NCBI GenBank assembly: GCA_009778415.1
Contig: WRJV01000314.1
Location: 1 to 15,006 of the forward strand
Length of the DNA stretch: 15,006 nucleotides
Direction: 5' to 3'
Origin: Clostridiales bacterium
GTDB taxonomy: Bacteria; Bacillota; Clostridia; Peptostreptococcales; Anaerovoracaceae
Positions 1 to 6,645 of this stretch are shown in pieces (position 1 is the first letter of the stretch; every line of letters starts with the position of its first letter). Under the pieces are notes generated by a model. The model worked only from the letters and a program-made list of their open reading frames with translations, ran no database searches and was not told the DNA's origin. The translations under genes were made by a program, and so were the position numbers.

Positions 1-923
1 GCGCAGGAAAGGCTGGTCGCCGTGATTTCAGGTAGGTAGAATACGCGGTAATCTTTGGCCGCTGTTGCGAAACCCCTTGTGCCCAGCGTATCTGGAGCAG
101 CGCCTGCTTTCCAGAGCGTTCCGCCTGGGTAGCCGTTGATAAGCGGCTGGTTTATTGTTTCCGCGCTCAGGGATGCAAGCGTCGCCGGGCGTTTTGCCCC
201 GCCATTCTGCAGTGCTGCAAGCGCACTGGCCACCTGTGCGGGCGTCGACAGCGGATTGATGACAACGTCAAGCGCGGATTTCTTCGCGGCCTCGCCTGCC
301 CCTTCCACAAACATCGCGCGGATCAGCCCGGTTTTGTCAGCATGGGCGTAGTAAGGGGTTCCGGTGCCCCAATCCGACTCTACGCCCAAATCAAGGCCGT
401 AGCCCCAGAGGCTGAACTGGCAGCGCACCACGTCGCCGTCTGCCAGCAGCTGCTCGCTCAATGCATCGCCCATCGCATGGTTGACCGTGTACATCCATCC
501 GGCCATCAAGCTGTAGTCATACGAGCCTATCCAGCCTTCTTCCGCCGCCTCGTCCAGCTCGCCGTCGTAGACCGTTTGCCACAGTTCGTCTTCCAGTATG
601 TAGGTTGGGACTGCAACTTCCCGCCAGCCGAACTTTACGCTCGTGAGGAAGCTTGCGCTGCCCTTGAATTCGTACCCCTCTTGGGACAGCAGGGCGTAAG
701 CGGCGTCTGCCGCAGTGGCTCCTGCCGGCAGCGTCAGCATAGTTGGCTGTATGTAGTAACCCTGCCCTAAATTGTAGCCTTCAAAATCAACGTAGACGCT
801 GATCGTTTCGCCCTTGTCATCCGTGCCTGCCGCAAATGCTGCGGAGGGCAGCAGCCCCAGCGCCATAACCAGCGCTACAGCAATTGACAGCAGCTTTGCC
901 CTTGTTCTTCTTTTTTGCATCAT
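1..923 (-). CDS. Exported DUF4430-like (transcobalamin-type) protein, partial at left edge
   Basis: About 307 codons are open from ATG at 923 to the window edge, so the C-terminus is missing. The start has an AAAGGGTGA ribosome site 5 bases upstream; a second in-frame ATG follows at once. Residues 1-31 form a signal peptide (RRTRAK, hydrophobic core, cleavage after AFA), so the protein is exported. Residues about 41-165 look like a DUF4430 domain: a start like ISVYVDFEGYN, a VPAGATAADA-type segment (here LPAGATAADAAYALL), then GWMYTVN and DGDVVRCQFS near the end. After it comes a helical Ala/Leu-rich stretch. DUF4430 domains resemble the C-terminal part of transcobalamin. The cobalamin riboswitch directly upstream on the same strand supports a role in corrinoid capture or salvage at the cell surface. 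The domain call is from motif memory; the ligand is inferred. Confidence 0.8.
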   Translation of the reverse strand, partial: MMQKRRTRAKLLSIAVALVMALGLLPSAAFAAGTDDKGETISVYVDFEGYNLGQGYYIQPTMLTLPAGATAADAAYALLSQEGYEFKGSASFLTSVKFGWREVAVPTYILEDELWQTVYDGELDEAAEEGWIGSYDYSLMAGWMYTVNHAMGDALSEQLLADGDVVRCQFSLWGYGLDLGVESDWGTGTPYYAHADKTGLIRAMFVEGAGEAAKKSALDVVINPLSTPAQVASALAALQNGGAKRPATLASLSAETINQPLINGYPGGTLWKAGAAPDTLGTRGFATAAKDYRVFYLPEITATSLSC

Positions 924-961
924 TCATCACCCTTTCATTAAATGATTAAGCGCGAATGCCC

Positions 962-1011
962 TGCAAACAAACAACGCACTTAATCCGCTTACCCCTCGGA
1001 TTCAGTGCGTT
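962..1011 (-). terminator. Intrinsic terminator, expression platform of the riboswitch
   Basis: On the minus strand AACGCACT (1011-1004) pairs perfectly with AGTGCGTT (980-973); after one G-A mismatch, AATCCG pairs with CGGATT. The 9-base loop is followed by GTTTGTTT, an imperfect T tract. The hairpin lies between the cobalamin aptamer and the start codon at 923, where a riboswitch terminator is expected. Corrinoid binding would be expected to favour it and shut off the downstream gene. Confidence 0.7.
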
Positions 1012-1047
1012 CGTCATCTAATAACAGCTACTCGTTCGAGGAAGTAG

Positions 1048-1160
1048 TTGGCAACCTTCGCCATGTGTCTGACTTGTCCGACAGCTCTGTAAAAAAGCTC
1101 GGCATCACAGTGACCCGTTCGTGGGGAATCTCACCCCGTTCCATGTAACCGCCACGCGTG
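1048..1160 (-). promoter_or_regulatory. Cobalamin riboswitch aptamer
   Basis: Read on the minus strand, the region carries the class hallmarks in order. GGTTACATGGAAC (1150-1138) is followed by the P5 arm GGGGTGAGATTCCCC, then by CGAACGGGTCACTGTGA, matching the conserved CCGCCACTGTGA core. The B12-box-like AAGTCAGACACATGGC lies at 1075-1060 (consensus AGTCAGGAgACCTGCC). A terminator hairpin and a DUF4430 gene follow. Boundaries are approximate, as the outer P1 pairing was judged by eye (GGCGGTT near 1155 against GGTTGCC near 1050). A covariance-model search would settle it. Confidence 0.83.
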
Positions 1161-1194
1161 CAGCGGTTTGCGAATGACCTTATTCAATTTTTTG

Positions 1195-1280
1195 TCGCGG
1201 GCTATCGCCCGCAACCAAGATGGGGCTCTGCCCCATACCCCGGCAGAACTCGGAAATGAATTCCTCGTTCCTTACGCGTG
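1195..1280 (+). repeat. 86-bp GC-rich dispersed repeat, copy 1
   Basis: This block is nearly identical to 14921-15006. It starts with a GCGGGC/GCCCGC hairpin, continues through GATGGGGCTCTGCCCCATA, itself a hairpin (TGGGGC/GCCCCA), and ends in an ATGAATTCCTCGTTCCT segment. Differences are a few substitutions and a one-base indel in the first loop. The similarity probably continues to the right, as 1281-1290 gives the CGATGCCCGC that would complete the GCGGGC cut off at the window end. It has no credible reading frame and looks like an intergenic repeat family. Confidence 0.85.
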
Positions 1281-1291
1281 CGATGCCCGCG

Positions 1292-1311
1292 CACCGCGTA
1301 CACACGCGGTG
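1292..1311. repeat. GC-rich hairpin beside the palindromic element
   Basis: CACCGCGT and ACGCGGTG form a perfect 8-bp stem around the loop ACAC, two bases left of the palindromic repeat at 1314. Copy 2 of that repeat also has a GC-rich hairpin on the same side (in element orientation), so the two may form one composite unit. Confidence 0.6.
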
Positions 1312-1313
1312 GC

Positions 1314-1376
1314 TAGTAACTTACGGACACAAAAATTCTTGTTTTTTGTTTGCGATTTTTGTCCGTAAGTTACTAA
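1314..1376 (+). repeat. Palindromic repeat element (AGTAACTTACGGACA arms), copy 1
   Basis: TAGTAACTTACGGACA (1314-1329) is the exact reverse complement of 1360-1375, enclosing 30 bases. Copy 2 at 6646-6709 lies in the opposite orientation. When it is reverse-complemented, the interior also matches (ATTCTTGTTT, TTGTT, CGAT blocks), so the two are related mobile or dispersed elements and not chance hairpins. No coding capacity is seen. It sits between the riboswitch region and the promoter of the RNA-repair operon. Confidence 0.85.
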
Positions 1377-1437
1377 ATTAGTCTATATCAAACGGCCGCC
1401 TTTTGCAATAGCGTTTTGGATATTTTAAAAAAAGTTC

Positions 1438-1466
1438 TTGACATCGACGAACATTAGTTCTATAAT
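1438..1466 (+). promoter_or_regulatory. Consensus sigma-A promoter of the HD/YwgA/kinase/Thg1 operon
   Basis: TTGACA (1438-1443) and TATAAT (1461-1466) both match the consensus fully and are 17 bases apart. An A-rich run (1424-1433) just upstream could act as an UP element. Transcription would start near 1473, giving a leader of about 70 bases before the ATG at 1545. Such a strong promoter suggests that a repressor normally keeps it off. Confidence 0.88.
1449..1460. promoter_or_regulatory. Putative LexA/SOS-box-like operator in the promoter spacer
   Basis: GAAC-ATTA-GTTC is a perfect inverted repeat with four-base arms, filling the spacer right up to the -10 box. GAAC-N4-GTTC is the core of the Gram-positive LexA site. 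The preceding C fits the B. subtilis consensus; the middle bases and the last base fit less well. A repressor here would block RNA polymerase. That the site is bound by LexA is an inference. Confidence 0.5.
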
Positions 1467-1476
1467 TGTCCTAAGC

Positions 1477-1508
1477 AAATGGACACCATTTTGTGCCACA
1501 GTCCATTT
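1477..1508 (+). promoter_or_regulatory. Leader hairpin or secondary operator
   Basis: AAATGGAC (1477-1484) pairs perfectly with GTCCATTT (1501-1508) across a 16-base loop, just after the expected transcription start. It could be a 5' mRNA stability hairpin or a protein-binding site. No T tract follows, so it is not a terminator. Confidence 0.4.
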
Positions 1509-1544
1509 CGAACATGAGCGTGTTTTATTTAAGGAGGGTTTGCG

Positions 1545-2719
1545 ATGGCTGATGCGGATCGCGTGTATGAAATGCGAGATGTCGTGTTTGGTTTTGTTAA
1601 ATTTGACAATCAAGAGCGTGAGATTATAAATCATCCGGCATTTCAACGGCTTCGCAGGATAAAGCAGCTTGCGTTGACAAATATGGTCTATCCTGGTGCT
1701 GAACATACACGCTTTGAGCATTCTTTAGGCGTTATGCAGATGGCAACGGATATGTACGATTGCATTACTGAGAAATCGGCGGGTATACTAAAAAACAATT
1801 TGAACATGATTGAGGCTGGCATTCAGCGTTGGCGAAAAGTGATCAGGATTCAGGCCAACGGTTTAAGCACGAAGATTACAGCATAGCAGTTATAAAGAAA
1901 TGCTTTAATGACATCATTGAAAATCATCCTGTTAACAACAACTATAGGATCAGTGTTGAAGAAGTGACCGCTTTGCTTGGGGACTCCTCCGTAAAGCCGA
2001 CGGCTCTTTCTGTACTGTGGAAGGGATTGATTTCCGGCCAACTTGACTCAGACAGAGCAGACTATCTGTTGCGCGACTCGATACACCTCGGTGTCAACTA
2101 TGGCATTTATGACAAAAGCCGCTTGACAAGGTGCATGGTATTAGGGATTTCTGAGACGGACTCTCCCATAGTTGCCATCCGTGACGGTGGATGGCACATT
2201 GCCGAAAGCCTTGTTATTGCCCGCTATCAAATGTTCTGCCAAGTGTATTTTCACAAGACGCGCCGAATATACGATTACCATTTAAATCAGGCAGGCAAAG
2301 AGATTTTGCGAAGCATGGGGGCAAAAGATGGTTGCTATCCTACACCATCTGACATCGACCGATATCTCAAGTTTGATGATTGGCTAATGTTTGGTGAGCT
2401 GTCATCCGGGCATGGAGGCGAACACGGCAGCATTATCATCAACAGAAACCACTACAAATGCGTGTTTGAAACGGGGATGTCACCGACAAAAAAAGAAGAG
2501 AAGCAAATTGCTGAGCGTACAAAAAGTCTTGAAACCAGTGCGAAAAAAATCTTTTTGGATGACAAGGCAACAACTAATTGGTACAAGTTTGATAAAGACA
2601 TTCAGGTATTCTTTGAAGCGGACAGCAGTATTAAGTCATTGAGTGATGAATCCAACATTGTTAAAGCAATGGTTTCTGCCCCAAAGTTAAAGAGGCTGTA
2701 TGTTGAAAGAGAAATATAA
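1545..2719 (+). pseudogene. HD-domain phosphohydrolase (YwfO/dGTPase-like), broken by internal deletion and frameshift
   Basis: The start is ATG 1545 behind AAGGAGGG. The first frame (to the stop at 1886) has the N-terminal half of an HD-superfamily hydrolase: FQRLRRIKQL, then HTRFEHSLGVM, then RWRKVIR. The second frame picks up at FKHEDYSI and continues with QLDSDRADYLLRDS, the second metal-site segment, through WYKF and RLYV to the stop at 2719. In the family these halves are joined by a segment of roughly 25 residues (AALLHD.GH.PFSH) with the catalytic His-Asp pair. Here it is absent at about 1845-1855 and the reading frame shifts. A TTG at 1829 could start the second part, but it has no good ribosome site. 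The product cannot be a normal HD hydrolase. A sequencing error alone does not explain the missing residues; an assembly error or real deletion could. Related proteins hydrolyse nucleotides. Confidence 0.8.
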
Positions 2720-2733
2720 TAAGAGGTGCTGAA

Positions 2734-3279
2734 ATGGATATGCAAGACAGAGTATTGTTCATTGCTAGAATAGCAAGGGAGCCGAACATTGGCAAAACGG
2801 CCATGATGAAATATTTATATTTACTGCAAACGGTTGAAAAGGTGCCGCTGGGCTATTCCTTTGAAATTTACACATATGGCCCGTATTCTTCCGAAGCCAT
2901 GAGTGAAATCGACCATGCAAGCCAAAACGGGTACATCCGCGTTTTGGGCGTAACTTTTCCATCAGGGGTATACGGATACAGCATTACCTGCGATGCCAAG
3001 GGTGAAGCGTTATTATCGGAAAGCCCGGTAATCGGTGCGTATCAAGCGCAGATCAATGTCATCGTGCATGCATTTTCAGGAAAAACGGCAAAGGAACTGG
3101 AATTGCTTTCAACCATTGTATATATTGCGCTTATGCACGAAAAAAACGACTGGGGAATGCTAGAGGAAGACATCTGCGCATCTGTCCAAGATGTCAAGCC
3201 GCAATTCACGCTAGACGAAATAGTGGCTAACTATCGTTTTTTGCTTGACGGCCAACTCTTAAGCAAAGCATTGCAATAA
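2734..3279 (+). CDS. YwgA/SocA-like (Panacea-type) protein
   Basis: 181 residues; ATG 2734 follows an AGAGGTG site and lies 14 bases after the broken HD gene. The fold clues are an N-terminal winged-helix-like part (GKTAMMKYLYLLQ, residues about 20-32), then FEIYTYGPYSSEAMSEIDHASQNGYI, which matches the YGPYS signature shared by YwgA and SocA/GepA-type proteins. The C-terminal half is helical. In B. subtilis ywgA lies next to the HD gene ywfO, as here, so the pair is a conserved neighbourhood. SocA/Panacea domains serve as antitoxin or adaptor modules in other systems; whether this one neutralises or recruits a partner is unknown. No catalytic motif is seen. Confidence 0.6.
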   Translation: MDMQDRVLFIARIAREPNIGKTAMMKYLYLLQTVEKVPLGYSFEIYTYGPYSSEAMSEIDHASQNGYIRVLGVTFPSGVYGYSITCDAKGEALLSESPVIGAYQAQINVIVHAFSGKTAKELELLSTIVYIALMHEKNDWGMLEEDICASVQDVKPQFTLDEIVANYRFLLDGQLLSKALQ

Positions 3280-3289
3280 GGAGATTCCA

Positions 3290-3769
3290 ATGCCTGACCA
3301 TGATTCCTCCGGCGATTCCTCCGGCAAGACAGCTGTGATATTCATCGGCATCCCGGCCAGCGGAAAAAGCACTTTCTTTCACTGTTATTTTGAAGGCGTG
3401 TGCGAACACATCAATCTTGACACCTTGCACACTCGCAAAAGGGAGCATAGCGCTGTTGAATCCTGCATTGCCGAGGGAAAGTCCTTTGTTGTGGACAACA
3501 CCAACCCAACCAAAGAAGACCGCCAACGATATTTTCCAGCGGCAAAGGCTGCGGGCTACCGTGTAGTCGCATATTTTTTTCAAAGCAAGTTGAGCGACTG
3601 CATAGCTAGAAACGCAAAGCGCAACGGCAAAGGAAAAGTCCCGGAGGTGGCTTTAGCGGCTATATCCAGCAAGCTTGAGCTGCCTGAAACAAAAGAAGGT
3701 TTCGATGAAATATTTTTCGTCAGAATTGAAGGCAGCGGTTTTGTCACTGAGCTTTGGAAGGAGGACTAA
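3290..3769 (+). CDS. Polynucleotide 5'-kinase (T4 Pnk kinase-domain homologue)
   Basis: 159 residues, a stand-alone P-loop kinase; ATG 3290 has AAGGAG seven bases upstream. The motif order follows the T4 Pnk kinase domain: Walker A GIPASGKST (20-28); INLDTLHTR with Asp44 in the place of the general base; VVDNTNPTKEDR (67-78), like the T4 SDTNLNPERR segment; and a lid RNAKRNGKGKVP with Arg107 and Arg111 spaced like the two lid arginines of T4 Pnk. It would transfer the ATP gamma-phosphate to a 5'-OH nucleic acid end. There is no phosphatase or ligase domain. It lies 10 bases after the YwgA-like gene and one base before thg1, so it is co-translated with a Thg1-type polymerase, which favours an RNA end as substrate. 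A small-molecule kinase of the same superfamily is the alternative. Confidence 0.75.
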   Translation: MPDHDSSGDSSGKTAVIFIGIPASGKSTFFHCYFEGVCEHINLDTLHTRKREHSAVESCIAEGKSFVVDNTNPTKEDRQRYFPAAKAAGYRVVAYFFQSKLSDCIARNAKRNGKGKVPEVALAAISSKLELPETKEGFDEIFFVRIEGSGFVTELWKED

Positions 3770-3770
3770 A

Positions 3771-4526
3771 ATGACTTTTGATGAACTAGATCAAAAAATG
3801 CGGGTGTATGAACGGTCACTTGATCAGGTCATACTGCCGGAGATCTATGTCGTTGCCAGGATTGACGGGCGCAACTTTACTCGGCTGACGAAAGAAATCT
3901 GCAAATTTGAAGTGCCTTTTGACGAGCGTTTCCACAATTATATGATCATCACAGTGAAACATCTCATGGATTGCGGTTTTCGCACAATTTATGGGTATAC
4001 CGAGAGCGACGAAATCTCCCTGCTGTTCCACAGGGACGAAACCGCATTCAACCGCAAGGTTCGAAAATACAATTCAATTCTTGCCGGCGAGGCCAGTGCC
4101 GCTTTTACCAATGCCCTTGGCACAATCGCCGCCTTTGATTGCCGGCTGATACCTCTGCCTACTCTGGAACTGGTTCAGGATTATTTTCACTGGCGGCAGG
4201 AAGACGCCCACCGCAACAGCTTAAACGCGTATTGCTACTGGCTTCTTCGCATGGACGGGTTTTCGGCAACAAAAGCAACCGCGCAACTTAAGGGCGAGTC
4301 TGTTTCTTGCAAAAACGAATTGCTGTTCTCGCACGGCGTCAATTTCGACAAGCTCCCATCTTGGCAGAAGCGGGGCACTGGCGTATATTGGGAGGAATAC
4401 GAAAAAGCCGGTTTCAATCCCAACACTGGGCAACCCGAGATCGCCCAGCGCCGCCGTCTTCGAGTGGATGACGAATTGCCGCTTCAGCGGAAATACTCCC
4501 AGATGATTGCAGCACTCTTATACTGA
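3771..4526 (+). CDS. Thg1-like protein, 3'-5' RNA polymerase (tRNA-His guanylyltransferase family)
   Basis: 251 residues. ATG 3771 is chosen because GGAAGGAGGA (3755-3764) precedes it; an upstream in-frame start would overlap the kinase gene. Thg1 signatures are clear: ARIDGRNFTRLT with Asp32, TESDEISLLF with Asp80 and Glu81 (the metal-binding carboxylates), FNRKVRKYNSILAGEASAAF, FDCRLIPLP, and HRNSLNAY with His147 in place of the eukaryotic HINNLYN. Family members add nucleotides to the 5' end of RNA after activating a 5'-monophosphate. Bacterial Thg1-like proteins can repair 5'-truncated tRNAs with template-directed addition, whereas bacterial tRNA-His usually has its extra G encoded. A repair role is therefore more likely than tRNA-His maturation, and the adjacent 5'-kinase fits that. 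Last gene of its operon. Confidence 0.88.
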   Translation: MTFDELDQKMRVYERSLDQVILPEIYVVARIDGRNFTRLTKEICKFEVPFDERFHNYMIITVKHLMDCGFRTIYGYTESDEISLLFHRDETAFNRKVRKYNSILAGEASAAFTNALGTIAAFDCRLIPLPTLELVQDYFHWRQEDAHRNSLNAYCYWLLRMDGFSATKATAQLKGESVSCKNELLFSHGVNFDKLPSWQKRGTGVYWEEYEKAGFNPNTGQPEIAQRRRLRVDDELPLQRKYSQMIAALLY

Positions 4527-4565
4527 TTATGCCCTGTCGTTTTCTGCCCAAAACTTGTATCTTGC

Positions 4566-4588
4566 TTTGAAAAAGTAAAGTTTTCAAA
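4566..4588. other. AT-rich hairpin after thg1
   Basis: TTTGAAAA and TTTTCAAA form a perfect 8-bp stem with a 7-base loop, 40 bases after the thg1 stop. It lacks a GC-rich stem and T tract, so it is a poor terminator. It lies upstream of the luxR-type promoter and could equally be an operator. Confidence 0.35.
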
Positions 4589-4608
4589 CAGCTTTGGCAA
4601 CTTTGGGC

Positions 4609-4637
4609 TTCACAGCAAATGCGGACTGTGATATTAT
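4609..4637 (+). promoter_or_regulatory. Probable promoter of the LuxR-type regulator gene
   Basis: TTCACA (4609-4614, five of six consensus bases) and TATTAT (4632-4637) are 17 bases apart, 23 bases upstream of the start codon at 4661. This supports separate transcription from the repair operon. Confidence 0.5.
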
Positions 4638-4660
4638 TAGTTAACAAAAGGGGCATCATT

Positions 4661-5461
4661 ATGAATAGCGACACAGAAAAACTGAATATGATGAATTACG
4701 TCCTTTTGGACCTTTACAAAAAGGCAGGCAAGGAAGACGTCCGCATGCTGTTTCTGAACGAGCTGCGGCTCATTGTGCCTTTCGACCAGGCTTCGTTCTG
4801 GCTGTACCCGGACAAATCTCGCAGCCGCGTTTCCAACACAGTTTCGCTCGACATGTCACAGGATTTTATCGACAAGTACGAGTACTTCGCTGAAAAAGAC
4901 TACGTAAAATGGTTTTATACATATTCAACTTCTATTGTTTACAGCGCCAGCAAAATCCTCGAGGATTCCATACGGCACGAAACGGAATTTTACAAAGAAT
5001 ACCTACTGCCTGAAAAAATTGCTTTTGGGTGCGGCGTCATACTGATCAAGGACTCATATTTGCTCGGCTCGGCGCATCTCTTCAGGACAGATATTTACAA
5101 TGATTTTTCTGATGACGAACTGGGAGTGCTTGAATTCTTCAAACCCCACCTTGAAAGCATTCTTTTCAGTTTCAGCAGTGCAAGCAGGATAAATGAGCAG
5201 CCGGATCAGTGTTTCCAGCAAGTGCTGTCAAACACCGCTCAGATTTTCGCGGCGCGGTTTCATTTGTCAATTAGGGAAAAAGAACTGCTGGACTGCTTTT
5301 TGAAAGGGCTTGGCGTCGATCAGACCTCAAAGGAGCTGGGCATTTCTCTGTCCACCGCTAAGAAGCACATGAACCACATATTTGCAAAAGCAGGCATTTC
5401 AAACAAAAACCAGCTGTTCTCGCTGCTCCTTGATTGCGTTAAGGAATCCATATACTCCTAA
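4661..5461 (+). CDS. LuxR-family transcriptional regulator
   Basis: 266 residues. ATG 4661 is preferred over an in-frame ATG at 4619 because AAAAGGGG lies seven bases upstream and because 4619 precedes the -10 box. The last 60 residues are a typical LuxR helix-turn-helix: LSIREKELLDCFLKGLGVDQTSKELGISLSTAKKHMNHIFAKAGI, with the usual turn and recognition helix. The N-terminal 190 residues show no membrane segment or receiver-domain aspartate pattern. They look like a soluble ligand-binding module of GAF or autoinducer-domain type, but I cannot name it. The gene sits directly upstream of, and points into, the agmatine cluster, so a polyamine-responsive local regulator is likely. AguR of Streptococcus mutans is also LuxR-type but membrane-bound, unlike this one. 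Confidence 0.8.
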   Translation: MNSDTEKLNMMNYVLLDLYKKAGKEDVRMLFLNELRLIVPFDQASFWLYPDKSRSRVSNTVSLDMSQDFIDKYEYFAEKDYVKWFYTYSTSIVYSASKILEDSIRHETEFYKEYLLPEKIAFGCGVILIKDSYLLGSAHLFRTDIYNDFSDDELGVLEFFKPHLESILFSFSSASRINEQPDQCFQQVLSNTAQIFAARFHLSIREKELLDCFLKGLGVDQTSKELGISLSTAKKHMNHIFAKAGISNKNQLFSLLLDCVKESIYS

Positions 5462-5500
5462 TGTTCTATTAACTGTCTGAAATATCAATCTTTCGTTCAA

Positions 5501-5530
5501 TTTACAAGCTCCCCTTGTTCGTGTTATAAT
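5501..5530 (+). promoter_or_regulatory. Promoter of the agmatine cluster
   Basis: TTTACA (5501-5506) and a perfect TATAAT (5525-5530) are 18 bases apart, with a TG one base before the -10 (extended -10). It lies 33 bases upstream of the aguA1 start and is probably the main promoter of the cluster and the target of the LuxR-type regulator. Confidence 0.75.
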
Positions 5531-5563
5531 GCCACACAACCTGAAGGAAGGAGAGCGCACACA

Positions 5564-6634
5564 ATGAACGTCAAACACCGCTACAAACACAGCTTCCGCA
5601 TGCCTGCCGAATGGGAACCGCATGAAGGCACGTGGCTCCAGTGGCCGCATGAGGAATCGCCATGGGGAAAAGGTTACCGTGCAAAGATTGAGCATATATG
5701 GGTAGCGATGGTCAAAGAGCTGCATATCGGGGAAAAAGTGCATATTATCGTCTATAGCGACACGGAAAAGCAGCGTGTTTTGGATTGCCTGTCAGGCTGT
5801 CCGATCGACTATGGGCAGGTCGACTTTTTTATACAGGAGACAGACGATGTATGGGTTCGGGACAACGGGCCCATTTTTGTTAAGGGCGATCAAGGGAAAA
5901 TTGTTGCTTTGGATTGGAATTTCAATGGTTGGGGGAATAAATACCGCCACGGTAAGGACCGGCTGATAGCGAAATTCATTGCTGACGCGATCGGCGCCCC
6001 GCTCGTTAAGGCGCCCATTTGCCTAGAAGGCGGCGGGGTGGAATTCGACGGGCATGGCACCCTTATGGCGTCAAAGACTTCCATCATCAACGAAAACCGC
6101 AACCCAGGCATGAACCAAGCCGAAATAGAGTCGGCGCTGAGCGAATATTTCGGCGTGACGAACTTTGTCTGGATCGCGGGGCTTCGCGGCGAAGACAACA
6201 ACAACGAAGATACCGATTGGCACATTGACGGCGCCGCGCGGTTTGCAGGCGCAGAAACAATCATGTACAAATACAATGCCGCAGGCAATGACGAGGAATT
6301 CTACTTGGCGGCACTGGAAAAACACTACCAAGAGCTTAGGAACGCTACCAATATCAACGGCGGCAAATACAAGCTGATCCCGGTCCCGGTCACAAAAGGC
6401 ACAATTCTTGGGTCTGCCGAAGGCGGGACGCGCACCGGAAAGGGGTCGTACCTGAATTACCTTGTGGGAAATGAAGTCGTCTTGGTTCCGGTCTATGGCG
6501 ACGAAAACGACGCACTGGGGCTTCGGATTGTAGAAGGGCAGTTCCCGGGCAGGCGGGTCGTTGGAATCAACGTCAGAGCACTGTACCCCTATGGCGGAAT
6601 GATCCACTGCGTCACACAGCAGCAACCATTATAA
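5564..6634 (+). CDS. aguA: Agmatine deiminase family protein, copy 1
   Basis: 356 residues, the usual AguA length; ATG 5564 follows GGAAGGAG. The enzyme hydrolyses agmatine to N-carbamoylputrescine and ammonia in the cytoplasm, through a covalent cysteine intermediate. Visible motifs: MPAEWEPHEGTWLQWPH at the N-terminus, DDVWVRDNGP, EGGGVEFDGHGT, NENRNPG, WHIDGAARF with His220 and Asp222, and GGMIHCVTQQQP with the nucleophile Cys349. Compared with the well-studied E. faecalis enzyme, NGHVDDVACF is replaced by DWHIDGAARF and RDCGP by RDNGP. The catalytic residues are kept but the substrate pocket may differ. A putrescine carbamoyltransferase and APC permeases downstream support agmatine as substrate. 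It is followed at once by a repeat and a terminator-like hairpin. Confidence 0.88.
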   Translation: MNVKHRYKHSFRMPAEWEPHEGTWLQWPHEESPWGKGYRAKIEHIWVAMVKELHIGEKVHIIVYSDTEKQRVLDCLSGCPIDYGQVDFFIQETDDVWVRDNGPIFVKGDQGKIVALDWNFNGWGNKYRHGKDRLIAKFIADAIGAPLVKAPICLEGGGVEFDGHGTLMASKTSIINENRNPGMNQAEIESALSEYFGVTNFVWIAGLRGEDNNNEDTDWHIDGAARFAGAETIMYKYNAAGNDEEFYLAALEKHYQELRNATNINGGKYKLIPVPVTKGTILGSAEGGTRTGKGSYLNYLVGNEVVLVPVYGDENDALGLRIVEGQFPGRRVVGINVRALYPYGGMIHCVTQQQPL

Positions 6635-6645
6635 CGGTTTTATTA

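Noticed and set aside
136..770. Two plus-strand open frames (136-351 and 342-770)
   Set aside because: They are antisense to the long DUF4430-like coding frame, which has a signal peptide, ribosome site and riboswitch.
1168..1368. Plus-strand open frame of 66 codons
   Set aside because: It runs through the 86-bp repeat and the palindromic element, has no ribosome site and resembles no protein; it reflects repeat sequence.
1508..1520. Second SOS-like half site (CGAACAT) in the operon leader
   Set aside because: Only one arm is present; no GTTC follows at the proper spacing.
1829..2719. HD C-terminal part as an independent gene
   Set aside because: Its TTG start lacks a proper ribosome site, and the first residues belong to an alternative frame of the upstream half; a broken single gene explains the data better.
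3675..3770. Upstream in-frame ATG for the Thg1-like gene
   Set aside because: It would overlap the kinase gene by 95 bases; the ATG at 3771 has a strong ribosome site at the right distance and gives the family's normal N-terminus.
4566..4588. Terminator for the repair operon
   Set aside because: The stem is AT-rich and lacks a T tract, so it is listed only as a hairpin of unknown role.
6071..6625. Long minus-strand open frame of 184 codons inside aguA1
   Set aside because: Antisense shadow of a gene with clear active-site motifs; no ribosome site or recognisable protein.
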